A stretch of 64,000 nt of DNA from Mucilaginibacter aurantiaciroseus (GCF_024055595.1 NZ_JAMXOF010000002.1:372001-436000); one strand, 5' to 3'. Positions 7,631 through 17,373 are shown, numbered from the stretch's first letter. Numbers and translations: made by a program. The notes: generated by a model not told the origin, from the sequence alone.

Positions 7631-9298
7631 ATGCAACAACCCGACCGCGATAATTACAAATGGCTTTACACCTTTATTGGTTTGGCCGTGCTGCTTAATT
7701 TTACGGGTTTGTTCATCCCCATTTTAGCGCCCGATGGTACATTATATGCCGTAATCGCCAAAACCATGGTGCAGCGTAACGACTACGTAAACATTATTGT
7801 AAACCATACCGGCTGGCTGGATAAACCACATTTCCCGTTTTGGGTGGCAGCACTGTCATTCAAGATCTTCGGGTTTACTACCTGGGCATATAAGCTGCCC
7901 GGCGTTTTGTTTATGTTGATGGGGGCGTGGTACACTTATAAACTGGGTAAAAAACTGTATACTAAGCAAATAGCGCTATGGGCGGTGCTGATCTTGCTTA
8001 CCTCGCAACACATCATCTTATCCAATAACGATGTACGTGCCGAGCCTTACCTTACGGGGTTGATCATCGCGTCGGTATATTATTTATTTATCGCTTATAC
8101 GCGCAACAAGTTTTGGCAACTGGTATTAGGTGCATTGTTTGCCGCCTGTGCCATCATGACCAAAGGCATGTTTGCCCTGGTGCCGATAGGTGGCGCAATA
8201 GTATGTCAGTTGGCCATTACCAAACAATGGAAACAGCTTTTTAACCTGCGCTGGTTGCTGGCTGCTGCGCTGATATTGGTGTTTATCCTGCCCGAGATCT
8301 GGTGCCTTTATGTGCAATTCGACAGCCACCCCGAGAAGCTTGTTTTTGATACGCACAATGTATCGGGCATCAAATTCTTTTTTTGGGATAGCCAGTTTGG
8401 GCGCTTCTTTAATACCGGCCCCATTAAAGGCCACGGCGACCCATCGTTTTTTGTGCATACTACGTTGTGGGCGTTTTTGCCATGGTCGCTGATATTTTTC
8501 GCGGCGATATGGCACTTCATTAAAACGGGCATTAAAGATGTACAAAAGCGCGAATGGCTTTGCATCAGCGGGGCATTGCTTACGTTCCTGCTGTTCTCGG
8601 CATCCAAATTTCAGCTGCCGCATTATCTCAATATCGTGTTTCCGTTTTTCGCTATTATAACCGCGCAGTATCTGGTGGGTTTACAGTCAGAACGTACTAT
8701 CAAAACCATCCGCATAATGCAAATTGGTTTGGTTGTTTTGTTGCTGCTGGTGATAGGCACCCTGCACTATTTTTTTAAACCGCAGGAATTTAATGGGCAT
8801 GTTGGGTTTACACTTTTGATTTGGCTTGCGCTATTAATTATACTGCCCGGTAATTTCAGCGATGCCGATTTTAGGCAGATGGGATTCCGTACACTCATCA
8901 TAGCTTTTGTGGTGAATTTGTACCTGAATTTAGCTTTTTACCCCTCATTGTTAAAATACCAGGCCGGGAGCGAGGCCGCTTTTTGGATCAACCAAAACAA
9001 CACCGCGAAACTACCAGTTGCCCGCAGCTTTGAGTTTGCCTCCTTCCCGATGGAGTTTTATCTGCAACAACCTATTGTGGAATTGAATGAAGATGGCAGC
9101 GGGAAGATTCCTGTAACGCCATTTATTTTCTATGGCCCGGCAGAGGTAGCTGCATCATTCATCTCAAAAGGATACAAGGTTGAAAAGCTGGCGCAATTCC
9201 AACGTTTCCACACATCCCGTCTAACGCCTAAGTTTTTAAACCAGGCCACGCGTGATAAGGAAGTCGCGAAGATGGAAGTAGTGAAGGTTTCTAAATAA
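7631..9298 (+). CDS. GT39/ArnT-like membrane glycosyltransferase (paralog)
   Basis: 555 residues, the same family as the gene at 702-2363. Shared blocks include 'WLDKPHFPFW' (62-71), 'CAIMTKG', 'LYVQFD.HPEK' and 'NVSGIK'. The first external loop carries 'APDGTLYA', so a single acidic residue stands where the paralog has two. Many hydrophobic segments follow. It probably moves a sugar from a polyprenyl-phosphate donor on the periplasmic side; the acceptor is unknown. The 3' end overlaps the convergent phospholipase gene by 8 bp. Confidence 0.82.
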   Translation: MQQPDRDNYKWLYTFIGLAVLLNFTGLFIPILAPDGTLYAVIAKTMVQRNDYVNIIVNHTGWLDKPHFPFWVAALSFKIFGFTTWAYKLPGVLFMLMGAWYTYKLGKKLYTKQIALWAVLILLTSQHIILSNNDVRAEPYLTGLIIASVYYLFIAYTRNKFWQLVLGALFAACAIMTKGMFALVPIGGAIVCQLAITKQWKQLFNLRWLLAAALILVFILPEIWCLYVQFDSHPEKLVFDTHNVSGIKFFFWDSQFGRFFNTGPIKGHGDPSFFVHTTLWAFLPWSLIFFAAIWHFIKTGIKDVQKREWLCISGALLTFLLFSASKFQLPHYLNIVFPFFAIITAQYLVGLQSERTIKTIRIMQIGLVVLLLLVIGTLHYFFKPQEFNGHVGFTLLIWLALLIILPGNFSDADFRQMGFRTLIIAFVVNLYLNLAFYPSLLKYQAGSEAAFWINQNNTAKLPVARSFEFASFPMEFYLQQPIVELNEDGSGKIPVTPFIFYGPAEVAASFISKGYKVEKLAQFQRFHTSRLTPKFLNQATRDKEVAKMEVVKVSK

Positions 9299-11852
9299 CC
9301 CTGCCCATCAACGGATCTGTAAAGCTGGAATGCCCCGTTTCAACACGGCCCGCATAACGTTTCTCAAAATTGCCAAAACCTTTTACTTTCAAGGTAAAAT
9401 CATACCAGCCATGGCTCTTACTTAAGTCGAGTTTTATAGTTTGCGGCGCAAAGCTTTCCTGCTGAATGATCATTTGTTTTGTGGCGGTTTTGTAGGCATT
9501 GTCAATTATTTCAACAGTACGCGGAGTTCTGTCACCATGCAGCCAAAAAGTAAGTGTTATATTGCCGTTCGGTTTTTTATTGACCGCCTGGCAGGTAAGT
9601 TCCATACCGATGCCGGGGTCTTTAATGTTGCCTTTAAACTCCCGGTAAAAACCGTTTGGCCCGTAAGTGCGCAGGTGGTAATTGCTGCCCTCAAATTCGT
9701 TTAGCGGCCAGGCATCGGTTAGGATATCGCCCGCCTTTGCGGCATAACTCCAAGTGCGTACCGGCTCCATTTTCTGCGGATTGTTAAAGGAAGCATACTT
9801 ACCCGGGGCGTAAACGTTAAATGGCGCGCCAACGGCCTTGTCGCCAAAAACTGTATTGCCCGCCTTAAATTTTATTTCGAACGCGGTTTTGTCATCGTTC
9901 AGGCTGCCATCAGCATAAAGTTCATACGGTAACGCACAAGCCGGTTTTATACCCGGTTCCTGCTTTGGCATATGTGGAGATGTTGCCGGATGCTTTTTAA
10001 TAACAGCTACCTCAGCCGCCGACAGGTTTTTATATCCCGACGGCAGCTTTTTAAATTGTGCTTTGTGGATACCCTCTACAAATTCATTTTTCTTCAGGGG
10101 TGTAGGGCTGGCAAATTTCTCGCCATTGTACGGGCGGAATACGGATGTAAGGTCGCCGCAAATGGTACGGCGCCAATCGCTGATGTTATGTTCCTTTATT
10201 TTCTTGCCGGTTTTTTTGGCAAGGAAGGTTTCTAAAAATTGCAGTGACGAGGTATGATCAAACACCTCGGAATTTACATACCCGCCACGGCTCCATGGCG
10301 AGGCTATCACCATCGGCACCCGGTAACCCAAACCAATAGTGCTTTCGCGGTCGTAACCGTTCGGGAAATTTTTGCGTTCCTGTTCCTGCTCCAGGGTTAC
10401 AAACTCCACCCGCGTATCAATCCCTTCAGAAACTTTTCCGGTGCCTTTTTTGTGCGAATGAGGGGCGGTAAATGGTGGAATATGGTCGAAATATCCGTCG
10501 TTTTCATCGTATGTTAAAATGAAAATTGTCTTCTTCCAAACCTCCGGATTTTTGGTTAAAATATCCAAAACTTCCGACGTGTACCATGCCCCATACCAAG
10601 GCGCACCGGGGTGGTCAGAGAAATTTTCACCGGCCGTTAACCACGATACGGTGGGCAGCTTTCCCGTTTTTACATCCTGCCTAAACTGGTAAAGTACATC
10701 GCCCTTTGGTACCAGCATTTCGCGCTCGGTACCGTTATCATTATACTTAAGGGTGGTTAATTTATGATAATCCGGGTCAGCTTTATTGGTGGTAAATGCC
10801 TTTAAATGAAGGTTTTTCTCCTTAGCGCTTAGTTTATCAAATGCACCTGGCTCTAATATGGCCTTGTTACTGTTGATGCCGTCCAATTCCTCTTTTTGCT
10901 GCTTTAATTCCTCTTTAAGTTTGATTAGAGTAGCATCTCCGGCAGGTAAAGCATCTATTTTTGCCTGTTTATCAGCTATTTGCTTTGGTATTACAGTAAG
11001 CTGTTTTTTTAGATAGGCGACGTGTTCGTTGTGTAGCTTTACGTTGTATTGCTTAAAAAATTCCAGGTTATTATCGGTAAAATTCGAGAGCCATGCATCC
11101 TCTTCGCCCTTAAAGCCAACACCTACCGATACCTCGTTTTGGTAGCATTTCCATGATATTCCGGCCTCTTCCAATCGCTCGGGGAAGGTTGTCCAATTTA
11201 GCGATTCAAAGTCCGAATCTTCATTCCACACATTTGGACGCGATGATTCATTTTGTTCCTTGCGGATGCTGCCCGTCCAAAAAAAGTGACGGTTTGGCGT
11301 AGTACCCGTTAGCGAAGAGCAGAAACTCTGGTCGCAAACCGTAAAAGCATCTGCTAAAGCATAATTAAATGGAAGATCTTCCCGGTTATGGAAACCAAGT
11401 GTTAAGGGCATATTTTTATAATCCTTATTATCCGATTTCTTCTCCATTAACCACTGGTCAAATTTGCCATCGTTACGGGCATTTACCTGGTTGCTCCAGC
11501 TGTGTGGCAACGAACTCATCCACGTAGAGCGTGTGTTATGAATATCCAGGTGAAACGGCGCATAAGTTTCGCCTGTGTTGTTTGATTGCAGCCAAACCGG
11601 ATTGCGGTTAGGCAATTCGATAGCACGCGGGTCGTTAAATCCCCTCACCCCTTTTAGCGAGCCAAAACAATGGTCGAACGATCGATTCTCCTGCATTAAA
11701 AACACAATATGCTCAGCATCGGCCCAAGTGGTGCCGGGCAATGGGTTTATAGCCATTGCTTTTTTAATAGAAGCCGGGAGGATATTTGCTAAACCGGCGG
11801 TACCGGCAAGCATAGCTGCTTTTTTAAGGAAATCTCTGCGTGTATCTTGCAT
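9291..11852 (-). CDS. Phosphocholine-specific phospholipase C
   Basis: 853 residues. The Tat motif RRDFLKK at 5-11 and a hydrophobic run predict Tat export. ENRSFDH at 55-61 is the metal/active-site signature of the phosphoesterase (PLC/acid phosphatase AcpA) superfamily. A charged coiled-coil-like insertion lies at roughly residues 275-335, and the C-terminal ~200 residues look like the two DUF756 beta-domains of bacterial phosphocholine-specific PLC. The enzyme should cut phosphatidylcholine or sphingomyelin to release phosphocholine, a way to gain phosphate and choline from eukaryotic lipids. Only the family assignment is certain. Confidence 0.88.
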   Translation of the reverse strand: MQDTRRDFLKKAAMLAGTAGLANILPASIKKAMAINPLPGTTWADAEHIVFLMQENRSFDHCFGSLKGVRGFNDPRAIELPNRNPVWLQSNNTGETYAPFHLDIHNTRSTWMSSLPHSWSNQVNARNDGKFDQWLMEKKSDNKDYKNMPLTLGFHNREDLPFNYALADAFTVCDQSFCSSLTGTTPNRHFFWTGSIRKEQNESSRPNVWNEDSDFESLNWTTFPERLEEAGISWKCYQNEVSVGVGFKGEEDAWLSNFTDNNLEFFKQYNVKLHNEHVAYLKKQLTVIPKQIADKQAKIDALPAGDATLIKLKEELKQQKEELDGINSNKAILEPGAFDKLSAKEKNLHLKAFTTNKADPDYHKLTTLKYNDNGTEREMLVPKGDVLYQFRQDVKTGKLPTVSWLTAGENFSDHPGAPWYGAWYTSEVLDILTKNPEVWKKTIFILTYDENDGYFDHIPPFTAPHSHKKGTGKVSEGIDTRVEFVTLEQEQERKNFPNGYDRESTIGLGYRVPMVIASPWSRGGYVNSEVFDHTSSLQFLETFLAKKTGKKIKEHNISDWRRTICGDLTSVFRPYNGEKFASPTPLKKNEFVEGIHKAQFKKLPSGYKNLSAAEVAVIKKHPATSPHMPKQEPGIKPACALPYELYADGSLNDDKTAFEIKFKAGNTVFGDKAVGAPFNVYAPGKYASFNNPQKMEPVRTWSYAAKAGDILTDAWPLNEFEGSNYHLRTYGPNGFYREFKGNIKDPGIGMELTCQAVNKKPNGNITLTFWLHGDRTPRTVEIIDNAYKTATKQMIIQQESFAPQTIKLDLSKSHGWYDFTLKVKGFGNFEKRYAGRVETGHSSFTDPLMGRVI

Positions 11853-12284
11853 TGTACTAAATTATAAATCCGCCCCAAATATCTGTACTGTATAGTAACG
11901 GTAGTATTATGTTATTGTAAAATCAATGTATAAAGCAAAAGCGCCTCACCTTCGGTTGATGTTACCAAGCCTATTTTTAAATAGCCACACCTTTCTAAAA
12001 ACGTTGCGAACGCGTGATGCTGTCTGTTGTGGTAGCATATAATTTATCTACAGGGTATAAAGTTTATTAATGTATGCTAGTGATGCTGTGCAAGCTTCGT
12101 AAGCCAGGCCACGGCCTTCATAACCTGGCATGAAAGGCGCAGGCTGATATTGGATGATGTGTGCAGTGCTCATAAAACACTAAGCTATGAATTTTAATAA
12201 TTGGATAACGCCATAACGCTTGCTTTTACCACAAACATTTGCTTACTTGTATAATCGTTATAAATCATCTGTTTACTTTACCTG
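11853..12284. other. 432-bp gap between divergent genes
   Basis: Upstream regions of the phospholipase (minus) and mutarotase (plus) genes. I find no open frame of note. GCCAGG and CCTGGC arms near 12110-12135 could form a small hairpin. No firm promoter match is seen. Confidence 0.4.
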
Positions 12285-12620
12285 ATGCCTATGAAAAAGT
12301 ATTGCCTTACCCTCGATTTAAAAGATGATGCCGACCTGATAGCTGGTTACGAAGAGCATCATAAAGCCGTTTGGCCAAAGGTATTAGACAGTATTACCGC
12401 ATCGGGCATTACCAATATGGAGATCTATCGTTTAGGCGCAAGGCTGTTTATGATAGTAGAGGCTAATGCCGATTTTAGTTTTTCTAAAAAGGCTGCAATG
12501 GATGCCGGCAACGCCAAAGTGCAGGAGTGGGAAGACCTGATGTGGAAATATCAGCAACCCATAAAAGGCGCGCTTGCCGGCGAAAAATGGGTTTTAATGG
12601 ATAAGATATTTCAATTATAA
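12285..12620 (+). CDS. L-rhamnose/L-fucose mutarotase family protein
   Basis: 111 residues, the normal length for the RhaM (DUF718) family of sugar mutarotases, which interconvert alpha and beta anomers of 6-deoxyhexoses. Family marks are 'LDLKDD', 'YEEHHKAVWPKV' with the catalytic-type His, 'MEIYRLGARLFMI' and the closing 'MDKIFQL'. The next gene, 22 bp downstream, is an alpha-L-fucosidase, so the natural substrate may be L-fucose rather than L-rhamnose; that is inference from context. The start could also be the Met two residues later. Confidence 0.85.
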   Translation: MPMKKYCLTLDLKDDADLIAGYEEHHKAVWPKVLDSITASGITNMEIYRLGARLFMIVEANADFSFSKKAAMDAGNAKVQEWEDLMWKYQQPIKGALAGEKWVLMDKIFQL

Positions 12621-12642
12621 CAGCTACATTAATTTACCAATT

Positions 12643-13941
12643 ATGAGAAGGACGCTACTAACGTTATGCCTGTTGTTAACTATTGTAGTAAATCTTTCGG
12701 CACAAGGTGCTTACACACCAACCGCCGAGAACCTGGCACAAAGGCAAAAATTTCAGGATATGAAGTTCGGCCTGTTTATTCACTGGGGTATTTATAGCAT
12801 TTTGGGCGATGGCGAGTGGGTAATGCACGATAAAAAGATTCCCTATGATAGCTATAAACGGTTAGCCGGGTTTTTTAATCCGCTGGAATTTAATGCCAAA
12901 GAGTGGGTGGCGTTTGCCAAACAGGCAGGGATGAAGTACATCACCATAACCTCGCGCCACCACGATGGGTTTAGCATGTACGGCACCAAAATGTCGCCAT
13001 ATAATATTGTGGATGCCACGCCTTACCATAAAGACCCATTGATGGAACTGGCAAAAGAATGCGAAAAGGAGGGCATCGAACTCCACTTTTATTATTCGTT
13101 GCTGGATTGGGGAAGGCCCGATTATGCTTATGGCAGCAAAATAGTAAACGGTAAGCCCGAAAAAGGCAACTGGGACGGCTATATTAAATTTATGAAAGAC
13201 CAGCTTACCGAGCTGATCACCAACTACCCCGGTGTAAAAGGCATTTGGTTTGACGGCGGTTGGGAAAGGGTAGAAGCTAACTGGCACTACGATGAAATTT
13301 ACGCGTTAATACACAAGCTAAACCCGGCCATAATGGTGGGCAACAACCACCACGTTGCTGTGAAAAATGGCGAAGATTTCCAGATGTTTGAAAAGGATCT
13401 GCCGGGAGGCAATACTACAGGTTTTGCACCGTCTCAGTCGGTAGGTAAACTGCCGCTTGAAACCTGCGAAACCATTAACAACAGCTGGGGCTTTAACATT
13501 ACCGACAGGAGTTTTAAATCGTCTAAACAGATCATCCATTATTTGGTGAATGATGCGGGGCGCAACGCTAATTTCCTGCTAAACATTGGGCCGATGCCAA
13601 ACGGCAAGATCCAATCTGAGTTTACTGATACCTTAGCTATTGTTGGCGCATGGGTAAAAAAGAATGGCGAAAGCATTTACGGCACCCGCGGCAGCTATGT
13701 ACCACCACAGCCATGGGGTGTTATAACTGCAAAAGCCAAAACAATGTATGTGCATATTACCAGTCCGCAAGGCGAGGGATACATCTTTCTCCCGAAGTTA
13801 AAAGAGAAGGTTAGCAAGGCTGTTTTGTTAAGTAATGGCAGCGCTGTTAAAATTAAGCAACAGCCGGAAGGTGTGTTTATTTATACCGATGGTTTGGCGA
13901 TGGATGAGGTGGATACTATTGTTAAGTTGACGGTGGAGTAA
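12643..13941 (+). CDS. Alpha-L-fucosidase, GH29
   Basis: 432 residues with a signal peptide ending near 'LSAQ' (residue 21). GH29 marks are FGLFIHWG at 42-49, SRHHDGF at 104-110 and WFDGGW at 202-207, where D204 is the expected catalytic nucleophile. The C-terminal ~90 residues look like the usual beta-sandwich domain. It releases terminal L-fucose from glycans in the periplasm and is probably co-transcribed with the mutarotase just upstream. No SusC/SusD pair or regulator is nearby, so this is not a complete polysaccharide utilisation locus. Confidence 0.9.
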   Translation: MRRTLLTLCLLLTIVVNLSAQGAYTPTAENLAQRQKFQDMKFGLFIHWGIYSILGDGEWVMHDKKIPYDSYKRLAGFFNPLEFNAKEWVAFAKQAGMKYITITSRHHDGFSMYGTKMSPYNIVDATPYHKDPLMELAKECEKEGIELHFYYSLLDWGRPDYAYGSKIVNGKPEKGNWDGYIKFMKDQLTELITNYPGVKGIWFDGGWERVEANWHYDEIYALIHKLNPAIMVGNNHHVAVKNGEDFQMFEKDLPGGNTTGFAPSQSVGKLPLETCETINNSWGFNITDRSFKSSKQIIHYLVNDAGRNANFLLNIGPMPNGKIQSEFTDTLAIVGAWVKKNGESIYGTRGSYVPPQPWGVITAKAKTMYVHITSPQGEGYIFLPKLKEKVSKAVLLSNGSAVKIKQQPEGVFIYTDGLAMDEVDTIVKLTVE

Positions 13942-13948
13942 ACTTTTT

Positions 13949-14025
13949 GTCATCGAACGAGGTACGAGGAAAAATCTGGCAACTCCATACAACTTTTTGA
14001 TGTTCATTGTAGAAGATTTCTCACT
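13949..14025. repeat. REP-like inverted repeat after the fucosidase gene
   Basis: GAGGAAAAATCT (near 13966-13977) and AGATTTCTC (14014-14022) are imperfect inverted arms, preceded by 'GTCATCGAACGAGGTACGAG'. It starts 8 bp after the fucosidase stop, and I think it belongs to the short interspersed repeats seen elsewhere in the window. Confidence 0.45.
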
Positions 14026-14244
14026 ATAGTTTAGAAATAACATCATATTAAAAAAATGGCCAAAAACTTTTTTTTAATTTATTATTTGCTATGCATGCAT
14101 AATAAATTTATCTTGCAGCGTTTAAAGCTATTATTTGTACCATATACCGTTTTGGTGTTGATCTTATGCTGTTTACCGCATAAAACATTGGGCAAATTAA
14201 TTGTTAGCTTTACCGTAAACCAATTATAAATATACTTTTATTAC

Positions 14245-15417
14245 ATGGAATATTTGTTAACCGATAGCCCTGCGGGCTACGATTTTTCTGTAAGCGAAAA
14301 CCAAAAAATGATAGGCCAGATGGCCAAAGATTTTGCCGAAAAGCACATCCGCCCAAATGTGATGGACTGGGACGAGGCGCAAAAATTCCCGTTGGAGTTG
14401 TTTAAGCAACTTGGTGAGCAGGGAATGATGGGCGTGCTTGTTCCTGAAGAATACGGCGGTTCGGGTTTTGGTTATGCCGAGTATGTTACTACAATTGTAG
14501 AGATAGCAAAAGTTTGCGGTTCGATAGGGTTATCGGTAGCGGCGCATAATTCACTTTGTACCGGCCACATCCTGGCATTTGCAAACGAAGAACAAAAACA
14601 ACGTTGGTTACCAAAACTGGCTACCGCCGAGTGGCTTGGTGCCTGGGGATTAACTGAAGCTAATACCGGCAGCGATGCTATGCGTATGGCAACCACAGCC
14701 GTTTTAGATGGTGACCATTACATTGTTAACGGATCAAAAAACTGGATCACCCACGGTAAAAGCGGCGATGTTGCCGTTGTAATGGTACGTACAGGTGAGA
14801 AGGGTGACAGTAAAGGTATCTCGGCTTTGGTAATAGAGCGCGGTACACCAGGCTTTAGTGCAGGCAAGAAAGAGAACAAACTGGGCATGCGTGCATCAGA
14901 AACCACCGAAATGATATTTGATAATTGCCGTGTGCCAAAAGAAAACCTTTTAGGTGTAGAAGGCGAGGGCTTTAAACAAGCCATGAAAGTGCTGGATGGC
15001 GGCCGCATCTCTATAGCGGCACTATCATTAGGTATTGCTAAGGGTGCTTTTGAGGCGGCGGTTGCGTATTCAAAAGAGCGCCACCAGTTTGGCCAGCCGA
15101 TTAGTAATTTCCAGGGGATTGCCTTTAAACTGGCAGATATGGCTACAGAGATAGAAGCTGCCGAATTACTAATTATGCAAGCTGCCGACTTAAAGAACCG
15201 CCATTTGCCGGTAACTAAGCAATCGGCAATGGCAAAATATTTTGCTTCGGAAGTGGCCGTACGATGCGCTAATGAGGCGGTACAGATCTTTGGGGGATAT
15301 GGTTACACAAAAGACTTCCCCGTAGAAAAATTTTACCGCGATGCCAAGCTTTGTACTATAGGTGAGGGCACCTCAGAGATCCAGAAGATCGTGATTAGCC
15401 GCGAAGTGTTAAAGTAA
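14245..15417 (+). CDS. Acyl-CoA dehydrogenase
   Basis: 390 residues, full length for the family. It follows the usual order of helical N-domain, middle beta-domain ('WGLTEANTGSDA' near 137-148, binding FAD and substrate) and helical C-domain ending 'RDAKLCTIGEGTSEIQKIVI'. The glutamate in 'YRDAK..TIGEGTSE' falls where short- and medium-chain enzymes carry the catalytic base. It introduces the first double bond in beta-oxidation of a fatty or branched-chain acyl-CoA; chain preference cannot be read. Single gene with its own terminator. Confidence 0.92.
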   Translation: MEYLLTDSPAGYDFSVSENQKMIGQMAKDFAEKHIRPNVMDWDEAQKFPLELFKQLGEQGMMGVLVPEEYGGSGFGYAEYVTTIVEIAKVCGSIGLSVAAHNSLCTGHILAFANEEQKQRWLPKLATAEWLGAWGLTEANTGSDAMRMATTAVLDGDHYIVNGSKNWITHGKSGDVAVVMVRTGEKGDSKGISALVIERGTPGFSAGKKENKLGMRASETTEMIFDNCRVPKENLLGVEGEGFKQAMKVLDGGRISIAALSLGIAKGAFEAAVAYSKERHQFGQPISNFQGIAFKLADMATEIEAAELLIMQAADLKNRHLPVTKQSAMAKYFASEVAVRCANEAVQIFGGYGYTKDFPVEKFYRDAKLCTIGEGTSEIQKIVISREVLK

Positions 15418-15444
15418 GAAACTATACTGATCAATTATATACCC

Positions 15445-15476
15445 GGGCCTGTAGCTTTACGTTGCAGGCCCTTTTT
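15445..15476 (+). terminator. Intrinsic terminator after acyl-CoA dehydrogenase
   Basis: GGGCCTG (15445-15451) pairs with CAGGCCC (15465-15471), followed by TTTTT. It lies 28 bp after the stop codon. Confidence 0.8.
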
Positions 15477-15648
15477 GTTGTTGGGATTTTTAAAAAATAA
15501 AAAGAGCTGGCTTGGCCTTGCGCTATACCTGCTCTCTATAAATTTTAATTAGCTAATAACCGGCAGTTGATTAAATCTGTTAGTTGATAAAAATATAATA
15601 AGATATTCAAAATTGTAATTGATTATCAAGTTGCTGATATTTAGTAAT

Positions 15649-15900
15649 TTATTGGTTCACTTTTACAGGGATAGGCGTAACGTAATAAAATGCGTTGCGA
15701 TCAACATTTTTGATATTTACATCCATCGTTTCGTTCACCTTATTAATATTTACATTGATACTGCCATCGGGGTTGGCTGGCAGGGTAACGTATTTTTTGC
15801 CATCGGCCATAGCAGGGGTGATGCTGCTTTTAAACAAGTTTACTGTTAGCGCAACAGCGATAATGGTTAAAATAATTTTTGTGTATAGGTCTGTTTTCAT
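15649..15900 (-). CDS. Small membrane-anchored hypothetical protein
   Basis: 83 residues. Residues ~7-25 form one hydrophobic helix, acting as a signal anchor or uncleaved signal; the remainder is a short periplasmic tail with repeated 'INVNINKV..TMDVNIKNV'-type beta-like text. No known domain. The clear N-terminal helix, the ATG start and isolated position support a real gene. Function unknown. Confidence 0.65.
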   Translation of the reverse strand: MKTDLYTKIILTIIAVALTVNLFKSSITPAMADGKKYVTLPANPDGSINVNINKVNETMDVNIKNVDRNAFYYVTPIPVKVNQ

Positions 15901-15965
15901 GATTTATTTGGTTTAAGGTGTTAAGGTAGAGAAAATCAAAACACTTTTAAAAAGTAATAAAACAA

Positions 15966-15997
15966 AAAAATCCCTCCCGGTTTATTGGGAAGGATTT
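15966..15997 (-). terminator. Terminator of tRNA-Gly (minus strand)
   Basis: On the minus strand AAATCCTTCCC pairs with GGGAGGGATTT (one mismatch) and runs into seven T residues directly after the tRNA 3' end. Confidence 0.8.
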
Positions 15998-15998
15998 G

Positions 15999-16071
<73 letters not shown>

Positions 16072-16081
16072 GTTGGGGTGG

Positions 16082-16089
16082 CAAAAGTA
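16082..16089 (-). promoter_or_regulatory. Probable -7 box of tRNA-Gly
   Basis: TACTTTTG on the minus strand matches TAnnTTTG and lies 10 bp before the tRNA 5' end. No clear -33 TTG is seen. Confidence 0.5.
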
Positions 16090-16382
16090 TAATTTTAGTT
16101 TAAATGACGAAAAAATATTTTTAAATAGTTTTTTTCAGCTATTGCGACCATACTTACCTAAACCCGATTGCAGCGCATACCCGCCTTGCGCTTAAGACCT
16201 GTGCAGTATTAGCGGAAAGCGGGGCTGGCGGTAGATAGGAATAGTGCGCTTGCTTTACACATTATGCGATTTATATCCTTCACTATCATTCAGAATGACA
16301 CGGAGGTAGCAAATTTATAGCCACATCATCTGCTCTTGCCACTCAATCAATCCATTACAAAAAAAACTTTTCTTGCAAGCGC

Positions 16383-16412
16383 TTGAAAATCAAAAAATAA
16401 AATCTACCTTTG
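16383..16412 (+). promoter_or_regulatory. Promoter of the str operon (rpsL)
   Basis: TTG at 16383-16385 and TACCTTTG at 16405-16412, spaced 19 bp, match the Bacteroidota housekeeping consensus. Transcription would start about 6 bp later, leaving a ~40-nt leader before rpsL. Confidence 0.8.
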
Positions 16413-16457
16413 CAGTCCTTAAAATAAGGATAAAACAGTAAATACAAAAAGGAAAAA

Positions 16458-16880
16458 ATGCCTACTATTCAGCAATTAGTTAGAAAAGGTAGAGTAGCTA
16501 TGGTTGACAAGAGTAAGTCACCAGCGTTGGACAGCTGTCCACAGCGAAGAGGTGTGTGCACACGTGTGTATACCACTACCCCTAAAAAACCAAACTCAGC
16601 AATGCGTAAAGTTGCACGTGTGCGCCTTACAAATGGTAAAGAAGTTAACGCCTACATCCCTGGTGAAGGCCACAACTTACAGGAACACTCTATTGTTTTG
16701 ATCCGCGGTGGTCGTGTAAAAGACTTACCGGGTGTACGTTACCACATCATCCGTGGTGCGTTAGATACTTCAGGCGTAGCCGGTCGTAACCAACGCCGTT
16801 CAAAATACGGAACTAAACGCCCTAAACCAGGTCAGCCAGCTGCCGCGACAAAAGGTGCACCAGCTAAGAAAAAGAAATAA
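16458..16880 (+). CDS. rpsL: 30S ribosomal protein S12 (uS12)
   Basis: 140 residues. Classic uS12: '[11 protein letters not shown]' start, '[19 protein letters not shown]', '[20 protein letters not shown]' and '[10 protein letters not shown]'. It works at the decoding centre. The lysines in TPKKPNSA and RVKDLPG, whose mutation gives streptomycin resistance in other bacteria, are the wild-type residues. A 16-residue Ala/Lys tail (ending KKKK) extends beyond the usual E. coli end. First gene of the str operon. Confidence 0.98.
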   Translation: MPTIQQLVRKGRVAMVDKSKSPALDSCPQRRGVCTRVYTTTPKKPNSAMRKVARVRLTNGKEVNAYIPGEGHNLQEHSIVLIRGGRVKDLPGVRYHIIRGALDTSGVAGRNQRRSKYGTKRPKPGQPAAATKGAPAKKKK

Positions 16881-16882
16881 TT

Positions 16883-16890
16883 AAAGGAGG
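16883..16890 (+). promoter_or_regulatory. Strong Shine-Dalgarno site of rpsG
   Basis: AAAGGAGG, 9 nt before the rpsG ATG. This is notable because most genes in this window, as is usual in Bacteroidota, have no such site. Confidence 0.65.
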
Positions 16891-16899
16891 ATAGTAATA

Positions 16900-17367
16900 A
16901 TGAGAAAATCAAAACCAAAAAAAAGAATCCTTCTTCCTGATCCAAAATTCAATGAAGTATTGGTAACCAGGTTTGTAAATAACATGATGTTTGATGGTAA
17001 AAAATCTACCGCTTACACCATATTCTATAATGCAATTGATATTGTTGAAAAGAAAACAAGCGAAAACGGCTTAGACAGCTGGAAAAAAGCTTTAAACAAT
17101 GTAATGCCTGCTGTTGAAGTAAAAAGCCGCCGTGTTGGTGGTGCTAATTTCCAGGTGCCTACAGAAGTTCGCCCTGAACGTAAAGTAGCTTTAGGTATGA
17201 AATGGTTAATTAGCTATGCACGCCGCCGTGGTGAAAAAACCATGATGGAGAAATTAGCCGGCGAGATCATTTCTGCTGCTAAAGGTGAAGGTGCTGCTGT
17301 GAAGAAGAAAGAAGATACGCACAAAATGGCTGAGGCCAACAAAGCGTTCTCACACTTTAGATTCTAA
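16900..17367 (+). CDS. rpsG: 30S ribosomal protein S7 (uS7)
   Basis: 155 residues, normal length. Signature 'MRKSKPKKR', '[13 protein letters not shown]', '[20 protein letters not shown]' and the C-terminal '[21 protein letters not shown]'. It nucleates assembly of the 30S head and in E. coli is the autogenous repressor of the str operon. It lies 19 bp after rpsL and is preceded by a strong Shine-Dalgarno site. Confidence 0.98.
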   Translation: MRKSKPKKRILLPDPKFNEVLVTRFVNNMMFDGKKSTAYTIFYNAIDIVEKKTSENGLDSWKKALNNVMPAVEVKSRRVGGANFQVPTEVRPERKVALGMKWLISYARRRGEKTMMEKLAGEIISAAKGEGAAVKKKEDTHKMAEANKAFSHFRF

Positions 17368-17373
17368 TAAAAG

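Larger units (their letters stand above)
16072..16457. other. Gap upstream of rpsL: two promoters and a repeat scrap
   Basis: Holds the -7 box of tRNA-Gly (minus strand TACTTTTG, at 16082-16089) and the rpsL promoter (16383-16412). Around 16285-16305 the text CATTCAGAATGACA resembles a scrap of a Bacteroidota interspersed repeat. Nothing else is recognised. Confidence 0.5.

Noticed and set aside
8126..8623. Minus-strand frames within the second glycosyltransferase
   Set aside because: Shadows of a long hydrophobic coding frame; no start context or homology.
16280..16310. Possible operator in the rpsL upstream region
   Set aside because: The short palindrome-like text resembles a worn interspersed repeat and lies far from the promoter.
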